Of a stretch of 64,000 nucleotides of DNA, positions 53,334 through 61,372 are shown piece by piece. The stretch's first letter is position 1. Each line of letters opens with the position of its first letter. The notes below the pieces were generated by a model that was given only the letters and a program-made list of their open reading frames with translations, was not told the origin of the DNA and searched no databases. The stretch spans positions 62,001 to 126,000 of the forward strand of contig NZ_VVIW01000005.1 of the NCBI RefSeq assembly GCF_011682045.1, read 5' to 3'. The position numbers were made by a program, and so were the translations under genes. This stretch comes from Massilia aquatica (lineage in GTDB: Bacteria; Pseudomonadota; Gammaproteobacteria; Burkholderiales; Burkholderiaceae_D).

Positions 53334-55999
53334 GGCGCGGCCAGGCGCTTGAGTTGGTACAGCTGCTCGAGCGCTTCGCGCGGGCTCAAGGCGTCGGGAT
53401 CGATGGCGGCCAGGGCGTCGAGCAGGGCGTCATTGGCTGCATCGTGCGATGGCGATGGCGCGGGCGCCACGTCCTCCGGTTCCACGCACGGCAGCGCGAA
53501 CAGGTCCAGCTGCGGCGTGGTGTCGAGCGCCTGCGATTCGAGCCGCGCCAGGTGCTTGCGCGCGGCCTTGATCACCGCCTGCGGCACACCGGCCAGCTGC
53601 GCTACCTGCAAACCGTAGCTTTGCGACGCCGGCCCGGGCTGCACCGCGTGCAGGAACACGATGCTGTCTTTATGCTCGACCGCCGACAGGTGCACGTTGG
53701 CAGCGCTCGGGTGGCTTTCGGGCAGTTGCGTCAGTTCGAAATAGTGGGTCGCGAACAGGGTGAAGCTGCGGCTGGCGTCGATCAGGTGGCGCGCGATGGC
53801 CCACGCCAGCGCCAGGCCGTCGAAGGTCGAGGTGCCGCGTCCGACTTCATCCATCAGCACCAGCGACTGCGCAGTGGCGCCGTTGAGGATCGCCGCCGAT
53901 TCGGTCATCTCCACCATGAAGGTGGAGCGTCCGCCGGCCAGGTCGTCGGTGGCGCCGATGCGGGTGAAGATGCGGTCGATCGGACCGATCGTCGCGCTGG
54001 CGGCCGGCACGTAGCTGCCGATGTAGGCCAGCAAGGTGATCAAGGCCACCTGGCGCATGAAGGTCGATTTACCGCCCATGTTCGGCCCGGTGATCAAGAG
54101 CAGGCGGCGCTCGTCGTTGAATTTGCAGTCGTTGGCGATGAAGCGCTCGATCTGGTTTTCCACCACCGGGTGGCGGCCTTCGCAAATGACCAGGCAAGGC
54201 TCGGCCACCAGCTGCGGCGCGCACCAGTTGTGCTGCAGCGCGTGCGTGGTGAGCGCGGTGAGCGTGTCGAGCTGCGCCAGGCCCTGCGAGATGGTCTGCA
54301 GGGTGCCGATGTGCGGCGCCAGGTCGGCCAGCAGCTGGTCGTACAGGATTTTTTCGCGCACCAGCGCTTTGTCTTGCGCCGACAGGGCCTTGTCCTCAAA
54401 CACCTTCAGTTCCGGCGTGATGTAGCGCTCGGCGTTTTTCAGGGTCTGGCGGCGGCGGTAATCGTCCGGCACCTTGTCGGTCTGGCCGTGCGTGACTTCG
54501 ATGTAAAAGCCGTGCACCTTGTTGTACTCGACGCGCAGGTTGGCGATGCCGGTGCGGGCGCGCTCGCGCGTTTCCAGGTCGACCAGGAACTGGCCGGCGT
54601 TTTCGGACAGGCCGCGCAGTTCGTCGAGTTCGGCGTCGAAGCCGCGCGCGAACACGCCGCCGTCGCGCACCATGGCCGCAGGTTCAGGAGCGACTGCGCG
54701 CTCGAGCAGGTCGAGGCAGATGGCGGGCGTGGCCAGCGCGGCGTGGATGGTGGCCAAGAGGCTTTCTTCGCCGGCGATGAAGGCTTGCTGCACCGAGCGG
54801 CGCAGGGCTGGCAGCTGGCGCAGGCCGTCGCGCAGGCTGGCCAGGTCGCGCGGACGCGCCGAGAGCAGCGCAATGCGGGTGGTGATGCGTTCGATGTCGG
54901 GCACCTCGGACAAGGTGGCCGAGAGGGCGCCGGCGGCGTCGCTTTGCGCCAGCGACGCAATCGCCGCGTGCCGGGCGCGCGCCACGTTCTGGTCGCGCCG
55001 CGCGTGGTGCAGCCAGTGGCGCAGCAGGCGCGAGCCCATCGCCGTGCGGCAGTGGTCGAGCAAGGAAAACAGGGTAGGCGACTCCTGGCCGCGGATGGTT
55101 TCGGTCAGCTCCAGGTTGCGCCGGGTGGCGGCGTCGAGGCCGATGAATTCATTTTCGGTTTCGGTCGACAGGCTGCGCACGTGCTGCAGGCCGCGGCCCT
55201 GGGTCGACTGGGCGTAGCGCAGCAGCGCGCCGGCCGCGCCAAAAGCGGCGCCCAGGCCGTCGGCGCCAAAGCCGGTGAGGGTGGCCACGTTCAGTTGCTC
55301 GAGCAAGGCCTTGTGGCCGCCGACGACATCAAAATGCCAGTCCGGCACGCGCTGGGTGTGGGCGGTGCCGTCGTCGTCGAACAGGTCGGCGCCATCGGCG
55401 CGCAGGATTTCGGCGGGGGCGATGCGTTCGAGTTCCTGTTGCAGGCGCACGCCGACGGTGCGGCTGTCGCCGGAAAACTCCATCAGTTTCAGGCCGCCGC
55501 TGGCCAGCGACAGCCACGCGAGACCGGTGGTGACGACCTTGCGCTGGCTGATCATGCACACGGCCAGCAGGGGGCGTTCGGCTTTCTCGGGCAGGAGGTC
55601 GGCGTCGGTCAGGGTGCCGGGGGTGACCACGCGCATGACCTTGCGCTCGACCGGGCCCTTGCTGGTGGCCGGGTCGCCAATCTGTTCGCAGATGGCGCAC
55701 GACTCGCCCAGCTTGACCAGCTTGGCCAGGTACGGGTCGAGCGAGTGGAACGGGATGCCGCACATCTTGATCGGGTTGCCGTTCGAAGCGCCGCGCGCGG
55801 TCAGGGTGATGCCGAGGATGCGCGCGGCCTTTTCGGCGTCGTCGTGGAACAGCTCATAGAAGTCGCCCATGCGGTAGAACACCAGCATGGTCGGGTACTC
55901 GGCCTTGATGCGCAGGTATTGCTGCATCATTGGCGTGTGTTTTTCCGTCGGGCCGTTCTTGATGGCGGCGGCGTTGATTTCGGTCGGGGGTGTGGTCAT
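53330..55999 (-). CDS. mutS: DNA mismatch repair protein MutS
   Basis: MutS recognises mismatches. The 889-residue protein has the mismatch-binding Phe motif [14 protein letters not shown] near the start, the lever and clamp domains, and the ATPase with Walker [10 protein letters not shown], the [12 protein letters not shown]alker B/signature, and [11 protein letters not shown]. The ATG at 55999 (MTTPPTEI) gives the usual length; the ORF opening at 56143 adds residues unlike MutS. It overlaps the following gene by 4 bases. Confidence 0.97.
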   Translation of the reverse strand: MTTPPTEINAAAIKNGPTEKHTPMMQQYLRIKAEYPTMLVFYRMGDFYELFHDDAEKAARILGITLTARGASNGNPIKMCGIPFHSLDPYLAKLVKLGESCAICEQIGDPATSKGPVERKVMRVVTPGTLTDADLLPEKAERPLLAVCMISQRKVVTTGLAWLSLASGGLKLMEFSGDSRTVGVRLQQELERIAPAEILRADGADLFDDDGTAHTQRVPDWHFDVVGGHKALLEQLNVATLTGFGADGLGAAFGAAGALLRYAQSTQGRGLQHVRSLSTETENEFIGLDAATRRNLELTETIRGQESPTLFSLLDHCRTAMGSRLLRHWLHHARRDQNVARARHAAIASLAQSDAAGALSATLSEVPDIERITTRIALLSARPRDLASLRDGLRQLPALRRSVQQAFIAGEESLLATIHAALATPAICLDLLERAVAPEPAAMVRDGGVFARGFDAELDELRGLSENAGQFLVDLETRERARTGIANLRVEYNKVHGFYIEVTHGQTDKVPDDYRRRQTLKNAERYITPELKVFEDKALSAQDKALVREKILYDQLLADLAPHIGTLQTISQGLAQLDTLTALTTHALQHNWCAPQLVAEPCLVICEGRHPVVENQIERFIANDCKFNDERRLLLITGPNMGGKSTFMRQVALITLLAYIGSYVPAASATIGPIDRIFTRIGATDDLAGGRSTFMVEMTESAAILNGATAQSLVLMDEVGRGTSTFDGLALAWAIARHLIDASRSFTLFATHYFELTQLPESHPSAANVHLSAVEHKDSIVFLHAVQPGPASQSYGLQVAQLAGVPQAVIKAARKHLARLESQALDTTPQLDLFALPCVEPEDVAPAPSPSHDAANDALLDALAAIDPDALSPREALEQLYQLKRLAAP

Positions 56000-56305
56000 G
56001 TGGTTTTTTGTCGTTGAGGCCCGGCAGGTCTGGTAAATAGTCGGCCAGGGTGCGACGCGGCGCTGCGTTGTCGTTAAGGGCGCCATTTTACCGCTTTCGT
56101 GCTGGAGTGCAGGAGCAATGCGCGCCGATTCAGGACGAATCACGGGCCGAGAATTGACGATTGGCGAATTCGAGCGGGGAAATTTAGTCAGAACAGCGCT
56201 GTTTCAGGCATCAATATGAATAGTTGCCTGTGAACGGATATCACGTCTACCCAAATCGCTTCGAAAATCAAGTAGAAGTATCCTCTGGCCGCGCTCAGCG
56301 GGAGG
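56000..56305. other. Upstream region of mutS with no gene
   Basis: About 300 bases contain no convincing ORF or repeat. The part near mutS presumably carries its promoter, but no clear -35/-10 pair is seen. GC drops toward the small gene at 56306. Confidence 0.5.
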
Positions 56306-56578
56306 CTACTTGTGAAGATCAGACTTTGGACCAAATGTACAAAAATCGGAAGCCGCGAGCTCGTAGCCAGCGAGCTTTGTCCTTCGCTGCTTCCAAATTT
56401 CATGAGCGCCCGGGTCATCCAATATGTCGATAATCAAATAGCCATGCCTCGGGTCGCTTGCATAGAGTACATAGCGGTCGCTCGATCTATGTCGTCTCTT
56501 GTGCTTGTTCTCGAAGTCCGCCAGCCATTCCAGAAGTTCAGAGTAGGTTTGAGCAAGCACAAAGAAGGCATCGCTCAT
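56306..56578 (-). CDS. Hypothetical protein in lower-GC patch
   Basis: This 90-residue protein is not recognised. It is soluble with mixed charge (ENKHKRRHRSSDRYVLYASDP, then HGYLIIDILDDPGAHEIWKQRR). Its codon use and GC are lower than the surroundings. It starts 4 bases after the stop of the upstream ORF, so the pair may be a transferred two-gene unit. It does not have the HepT partner motif expected next to a nucleotidyltransferase. Confidence 0.5.
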   Translation of the reverse strand: MSDAFFVLAQTYSELLEWLADFENKHKRRHRSSDRYVLYASDPRHGYLIIDILDDPGAHEIWKQRRTKLAGYELAASDFCTFGPKSDLHK

Positions 56579-56581
56579 TGC

Positions 56582-56968
56582 TCAGGGTTTCTTTAACAGC
56601 CGTTCTGACCTGCTGATCACGGCCTCGGCGGTGAAAAGATCCTTGTTCTCTCGGAGCGCTTGCAATGCAGCTTTGCGCGCATCCGGGCTGCGGCGCTTGG
56701 TTTGCGTATTGGCAGCCCCAGCAATATTCGCGTTTTTCGACTTATCGATACGCGTACTGCGATTGCTCTGCTTCTTTTCGCTATTCAACGAAGGGTCCGG
56801 CAAATTTGTCTGAACACCAAGTTTCGCAGCCATGAGATCTTCCTGTAACAGTGTTAGTCGGAAATCATCTGCATTGACCGTTAGCAGAAGGTTAAGATCG
56901 CTATCCTCCTGGTCATCGCCTCGTGCGGTGAAACGGAACACACGCACGCTTACCAAGCCACGTCCCAA
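56582..56968 (-). pseudogene. Degenerate MNT-type nucleotidyltransferase-like ORF
   Basis: The frame reads VRVFRFTARGDDQEDSDLNLLL, which parallels the VRVFGSxARGxxxxDSDLDLLV motif of MNT-type nucleotidyltransferases. The key GS is replaced by RF and the second Asp by Asn, so it should be inactive. The frame is open upstream to a stop at 56984, leaving no room for the family N-terminus; the TTG at 56968 is the best start. A shorter product from the ATG at 56833 (83 residues, GTTACAGGAAG upstream) is also possible. Confidence 0.5.
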
Positions 56969-56983
56969 GCCGAGGGCGCGAAG

Positions 56984-57252
56984 TTATTCCCGGTAAAGTG
57001 AGAGGGCCCGGTATGATTTCATCCGTCGATACTATCATGCCTGGGCAGGTGCGCCCAGCCAAGCGCGCCCTCAACCACGGGGAAAACCGTCACTTTCGCC
57101 GTCGCGCCAATCCAAGCCAAACAAAATTCCCAATGACCCTCATTAATACAAACAATGAGGTGCTCCGGCCATCTTGTCGTATCATAGAAACCAATGAGAG
57201 CTTCTCATTCGATAGTTTTTCTTAACCCACAAAACCACGCACGAGGATATCC
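56984..57252. other. Leader region of ahpC
   Basis: About 270 bases contain no supported gene. An inverted repeat lies at 57193-57209, and AT-rich sequence lies just before the ahpC ribosome site. Confidence 0.5.
57193..57209 (+). promoter_or_regulatory. Inverted repeat upstream of ahpC
   Basis: AATGAGA and TCTCATT are perfect 7-bp arms around GCT, about 45 bases before the ahpC ATG. ATAG sequences flank it (57184 and 57211), a partial match to the OxyR pattern ATAG-N7-CTAT. OxyR control is plausible but not shown. Confidence 0.45.
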
Positions 57253-57816
57253 ATGTCGCTGATCAATACGCAAGTTCCAGAGTTCAAAACCCAAGCCTTC
57301 CACAACGGCAAATTCGTCGAAGTCTCGAACGAGTCGATGAAGGGCAAGTGGTCGGTCGTGATTTTCATGCCTGCCGCGTTCACTTTCAACTGCCCTACCG
57401 AAGTCGAAGATGCAGCACAGAACTACGCTGAATTCCAGAAAGCCAACGCGGAAGTGTATATCGTCACCACCGACACCCACTTCTCGCACAAAGTCTGGCA
57501 CGAAACTTCGCCGGCCGTCGGCCAGGCCCAGTTCCCGCTGGTGGGCGATCCAACCCACAAGCTGACCCGCGCATTCGGCGTGCACATCGAAGAAGAAGGC
57601 CTGGCGCTGCGCGGCACCTTCATCATCAATCCGGAAGGCGTCATCAAGACCCTGGAAATCCATGACAACGCCATCGCCCGCGACGTCAAGGAAACCCTGC
57701 GCAAGCTCAAGGCTGCCCAGTTCGTCGCCGCCAACCCAGGCCAGGTTTGCCCGGCCAAGTGGAACGAGGGCGCGAAAACCCTGACCCCGTCGCTGGACCT
57801 GGTCGGCAAGATCTAA
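57253..57816 (+). CDS. ahpC: Alkyl hydroperoxide reductase peroxiredoxin subunit AhpC
   Basis: AhpC reduces hydrogen peroxide and organic peroxides. The 187-residue peroxiredoxin has the peroxidatic Cys47 in FTFNCPTE and the resolving Cys166 in GQVCPAKW, as in typical 2-Cys enzymes of the AhpC/Prx1 group. A GAGGA ribosome site precedes the ATG. It is followed by its reductase ahpF after two GC-rich hairpins, which may lower ahpF expression relative to ahpC. Confidence 0.97.
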   Translation: MSLINTQVPEFKTQAFHNGKFVEVSNESMKGKWSVVIFMPAAFTFNCPTEVEDAAQNYAEFQKANAEVYIVTTDTHFSHKVWHETSPAVGQAQFPLVGDPTHKLTRAFGVHIEEEGLALRGTFIINPEGVIKTLEIHDNAIARDVKETLRKLKAAQFVAANPGQVCPAKWNEGAKTLTPSLDLVGKI

Positions 57817-57842
57817 GTCCTCATGCACTAGCAACACCCCGG

Positions 57843-57902
57843 GGAGGGCGCGGCGCCTTGCGCTGCCCTCCCTGCACCGGGAACCAGCCCGACGGTTCCC
57901 GG
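57843..57902 (+). terminator. Two hairpins between ahpC and ahpF
   Basis: GGAGGGC/GCCCTCC (57843-57871) and CCGGGAACC/GGTTCCCGG (57877-57902) are consecutive stem-loops; only TCTTAATT follows. They may attenuate or stabilise rather than fully terminate. Confidence 0.5.
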
Positions 57903-57936
57903 TCTTAATTCAAGGCACTTTCTTACGGATATCAAC

Positions 57937-59538
57937 ATGCTTGACGCCACCTTAAAAAACCAGTTGCAAGGCTATTTGCAAAACCTGCGCGCGCCGATTC
58001 GTCTGATCGCTACGCTCGACGACAGCGACAAAAGTGCCGAACTGCGTGAACTGCTGGCCGAGATCAGCAGCTTGTCCGATAAAGTCAGTGTTGACGAGTC
58101 GGGCACCGATAGCCGCAAGCCCTCATTCTTGATCGCCCGCGAAGGCGAAACCCACGGCGTGCGCTTCGCCGCCATTCCGCTCGGCCATGAATTCACCTCG
58201 CTGGTGCTGGCCCTGTTGTGGACCGGCGGCCATCCGCCCAAAGTGGAACCCGACGTCATCGATGCCATCAAGGCGCTCGACGAATCGATGGATTTTGAAG
58301 TCTATATGTCCCTGTCCTGCCATAATTGCCCCGACGTGGTGCAGGCAGCGACCCTGATGGCGGTGTTCAATCCGAAGATCCGTACCGTGATCATCGACGG
58401 CGGCATGTACCCGGCCGAAGTCGAGGCGCGCCAGGTGATGGCAGTGCCGATGGTCTTCAAGAACGACACCATGTTTACCTCCGGTCATATGACCGTGGAA
58501 GAACTCGTCGCCAAGCTGGACGTGAATTCGGCCGACCGCGAAGCGAAGAAACTCAATCAAAAGTCCGCCTACGACATGCTGATCGTCGGCGGCGGCCCGG
58601 CGGGCGCGGCAGCGGCGGTGTACGCGGCGCGCAAAGGCATCCGTGTCGGCGTGGCGGCGGAGCGCTTCGGCGGCCAGGTCAACGACACCATGGCCATCGA
58701 GAACTATATTTCAGTGCTGGAAACCGACGGCCCCAAATTCGCCGCCGCCCTCGAGGCGCAGGTGCGCCATTACGACGTCGATATCATGAACCTGCAGCGG
58801 GCCGAGCGTATCGTTCCCGCCGCCACGCCGGGCGGTCTGGTCGAAGTGCACATGGAAAACGGCGGCGTGCTCAAGGCGCGCAGCGTGATCGTCTCGACCG
58901 GCGCGCGCTGGAGGAACGTGAATGTCCCTGGCGAAGCCGAGTACAAGAACAAGGGCGTGGCGTATTGTCCGCATTGCGACGGCCCATTGTTCAAAGGCAA
59001 GCGCGTGGCCGTGATTGGCGGCGGTAACTCGGGCGTGGAAGCGGCGATCGACCTGGCCGGCATTGTCCAGCACGTCACCCTGGTCGAGTTTGCCGATGCG
59101 CTGAAAGCCGACGCGGTACTGGTCAACAAGCTCAAGAGCCTGTCGAACGTGACCATCCACGTCAATGCGCAAACCACCGAGATTACCGGTGACGGCCAGA
59201 AAGTCAATGGTCTCGGCTACAAGGACCGCGCCAGCGGCGCCGAGCATCACGTGGCGCTGGAAGGCGTGTTCGTGCAGATCGGCCTGGTGCCGAATACCGA
59301 ATTCCTGAAAGGGACATTGGAGCTGAGTAAGTACGGCGAGATTGTGATCGATGCCAAGTGCCACACCAGCCTGCCTGGCGTGTTCGCCGCCGGCGACGTG
59401 ACCACGGTGCCGTACAAGCAGATCGTGGTCGCAGCCGGCGAAGGATCGAAAGCAGCGCTGTCCGCCTTCGATTACCTGATTCGCCAGCCAGTGGTCACTG
59501 ATGTTGCCCAGCAAGAGGAAGTGGCGGAAGCTGCCTGA
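57937..59538 (+). CDS. ahpF: Alkyl hydroperoxide reductase flavoprotein AhpF
   Basis: AhpF recycles AhpC with NADH. The 533-residue protein has an N-terminal double-thioredoxin-like domain with Cys128-H-N-Cys131, then a thioredoxin-reductase-like part with [20 protein letters not shown] (FAD), redox pair Cys344/Cys347 in YCPHCDG, and the NADH site [14 protein letters not shown]. Cysteine spacing matches E. coli AhpF. Its start follows a TACGGATA site after the ahpC terminator-like hairpins. Confidence 0.97.
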   Translation: MLDATLKNQLQGYLQNLRAPIRLIATLDDSDKSAELRELLAEISSLSDKVSVDESGTDSRKPSFLIAREGETHGVRFAAIPLGHEFTSLVLALLWTGGHPPKVEPDVIDAIKALDESMDFEVYMSLSCHNCPDVVQAATLMAVFNPKIRTVIIDGGMYPAEVEARQVMAVPMVFKNDTMFTSGHMTVEELVAKLDVNSADREAKKLNQKSAYDMLIVGGGPAGAAAAVYAARKGIRVGVAAERFGGQVNDTMAIENYISVLETDGPKFAAALEAQVRHYDVDIMNLQRAERIVPAATPGGLVEVHMENGGVLKARSVIVSTGARWRNVNVPGEAEYKNKGVAYCPHCDGPLFKGKRVAVIGGGNSGVEAAIDLAGIVQHVTLVEFADALKADAVLVNKLKSLSNVTIHVNAQTTEITGDGQKVNGLGYKDRASGAEHHVALEGVFVQIGLVPNTEFLKGTLELSKYGEIVIDAKCHTSLPGVFAAGDVTTVPYKQIVVAAGEGSKAALSAFDYLIRQPVVTDVAQQEEVAEAA

Positions 59539-59566
59539 TTCCGGGCTTGCTTCGCTGTTTCGCAAA

Positions 59567-59594
59567 AACGCCCGGCATCGACCGGGCGTTGTTG
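59567..59594. terminator. Bidirectional terminator between ahpF and the aldehyde dehydrogenase
   Basis: AACGCCCGG and CCGGGCGTT form a 9-bp stem. GTTGTTT follows on the plus strand and TTTTTG follows on the minus strand. It serves convergent genes. Confidence 0.72.
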
Positions 59595-59603
59595 TTTGCC
59601 TGC

Positions 59604-61034
59604 TTACACGCCGCAGTAGGCCGTCTTCACTGTCGTAAAGAACTCGGCCGCGTGGGTGCCCTGTTCGCGCGAGCCGTAGCTCGACCCTTTGCGCCCGCCA
59701 AACGGCACGTGGTAGTCGACGCCCGCAGTCGGCACGTTGACCATCACCATGCCCGCTTCGGCGTGGCGCTTGAAGTGGGTCGCATACTTGAGCGAGGTGG
59801 TGACGATGCCGCTGGCCAGACCAAACTCGGTATCGTTGGCCATCGCCAATGCGTGCTCGTAGCTGTCGGCCGGAATGACCATGCCCACCGGGCCGAAGAT
59901 TTCTTCGCGGCTGATGCGCATGTCGTTGCTGCATTCGGTAAACAGGGTGGGGCGCAGGAAAAAGCCCGGCGTGGCGCACTCGATGCGGTCGCCCCCAAAC
60001 GCCAGGGTGGCGCCTTCCTCGCGGCCGATGCCGATGTATTCCATATCCTGGTCGAGCTGGCTCTGGTCGACCACCGGGCCGATGTCGATGCCGGCGCCGA
60101 GCGCGTCGCCAACGGTCAGGGCGGCCAGCTTTTCTTTCATGGCGGCCACAAAAGCCGGGTAGATGCCTTTTTCGACGATCAGGCGGCTCGACGCCGTGCA
60201 GCGCTGGCCGGTCGAGAAGAACGAACCCTGCACCGCGCAGTTCACCGCAGTGGCGAGGTCGGCGTCGTTGAGCACGATCAGCGGATTCTTGCCGCCCATC
60301 TCGATCTGCACTTTGGCCATGCGTCCGATGGCGGCCGATGCCACCTTGGCGCCGGTCGCGGCCGAGCCGGTGAAGCTGATCGCGTTGACGCGGCGGTCAT
60401 GCAGGAAGGCCTGGCCGACCACGCTGCCGCGCCCCATCACCAGGTTGAACACGCCCGGCGGCAGGCCGGCGCGGCTGATGATTTCGGTCAAGGCCCAGAC
60501 GCTGGCCGGCACCAGTTCGGCCGGCTTGATCAGCACGCAGTTGCCGTAGGCCAGCGCGGGGGCGATTTTCCAGGATGGGATGGCGATCGGGAAATTCCAC
60601 GGCGCGATGATGCCGACCACGCCGACCGGCTCGCGCGTGACTTCCACGTCGAGATTGGGGCGCACGGACGGCAGCTTGTCGCCGCGCAGGCGCAGGCATT
60701 CCTGGGCGAAGAATTTGAAGATGGCGCCGGCGCGGGCGACTTCGCCGATGCCTTCGGGACGGGTCTTGCCTTCTTCGCGCGAGAGCAGGGTGCCGAGCTC
60801 TTCTTTGCGGGCCAGGATTTCGCTGCCGATCTTGTCGAGCGCGTCGGCGCGCACCTGGATGTTGGACAACGCCCAGCCAGGAGCTGCGGCAGCGGCGGCG
60901 GCAATCGCCAGCTCGGTCTGCTGCGCGTCGGCCTGGGCGTAGTGGCCGATGATGTCGTTCGTGTTCGATGGGTTGATGTTGGCGGACGACGAAGCGCCGT
61001 CGACCCAGGCGCCGTTGATATAGTTCTGTTTCAT
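59604..61034 (-). CDS. NAD(P)-dependent aldehyde dehydrogenase (semialdehyde type)
   Basis: This 476-residue aldehyde dehydrogenase has catalytic Cys279 in GQRCTASSR, Glu245 in EMGGKNP, Asn147 in APWNFPI and Lys170, so the active site is complete. The sequence around FTGSAATG and GRKGSSYGSREQG resembles alpha-ketoglutarate-semialdehyde or succinate-semialdehyde dehydrogenases. No pathway neighbours help to decide. AAAGC and TTCCATG precede the start weakly. Confidence 0.9.
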   Translation of the reverse strand: MKQNYINGAWVDGASSSANINPSNTNDIIGHYAQADAQQTELAIAAAAAAAPGWALSNIQVRADALDKIGSEILARKEELGTLLSREEGKTRPEGIGEVARAGAIFKFFAQECLRLRGDKLPSVRPNLDVEVTREPVGVVGIIAPWNFPIAIPSWKIAPALAYGNCVLIKPAELVPASVWALTEIISRAGLPPGVFNLVMGRGSVVGQAFLHDRRVNAISFTGSAATGAKVASAAIGRMAKVQIEMGGKNPLIVLNDADLATAVNCAVQGSFFSTGQRCTASSRLIVEKGIYPAFVAAMKEKLAALTVGDALGAGIDIGPVVDQSQLDQDMEYIGIGREEGATLAFGGDRIECATPGFFLRPTLFTECSNDMRISREEIFGPVGMVIPADSYEHALAMANDTEFGLASGIVTTSLKYATHFKRHAEAGMVMVNVPTAGVDYHVPFGGRKGSSYGSREQGTHAAEFFTTVKTAYCGV

Positions 61035-61369
61035 GGAAGCTTTCTACGTGGCTCGCAAGGGCTCGCGATGCGTGTTTATGAAAAAACAAGAGCTTACCAT
61101 CGCGGGGGGAATGCTGCCGCAGGCAGGGCGCAGATCAGGGGCTGTTGTGCCGATTGCGGCGCTTGCCGCTCCTTGAAGTAACTGGCGGTAGGCGCCACTT
61201 CGGTGGCGAAACGCAGCTTGGGTGTGGCATCGTGGCGCGTGCCCGGCTTGGTGCTGATGGCCGCGGTTGCGCTCGCCGTTACCCATGAAGCGGCCGACGT
61301 TCTCGGCGCCGGTGGACGCCGTTGTCGATCGGGAACGTGCAAAACCGGGGTCTGTCCCCGGTTTTGCAA
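61035..61369. other. Intergenic region with 3'-end repeat
   Basis: About 335 bases hold no supported gene. A dispersed hairpin repeat (61337-61369) directly follows the pullulanase stop. ORFs here are short and unconvincing. Confidence 0.6.
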
Positions 61370-61372
61370 CTA
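61339..61372 (-). repeat. Dispersed 3'-end repeat, copy F (supplies pullulanase stop)
   Basis: On the minus strand the sequence begins with the TAG stop, then TTGCAAAACCGGGG, ACAGA, and CCCCGGTTTTGC: a perfect 12-bp stem with a 5-base loop. It is the most complete copy in the window. Confidence 0.85.

Noticed and set aside
53315-56017. A 900-residue plus-strand ORF
   Set aside because: It is antisense to mutS with no domain, simple-composition residues (His, Gln, Arg, Val) and no start context.
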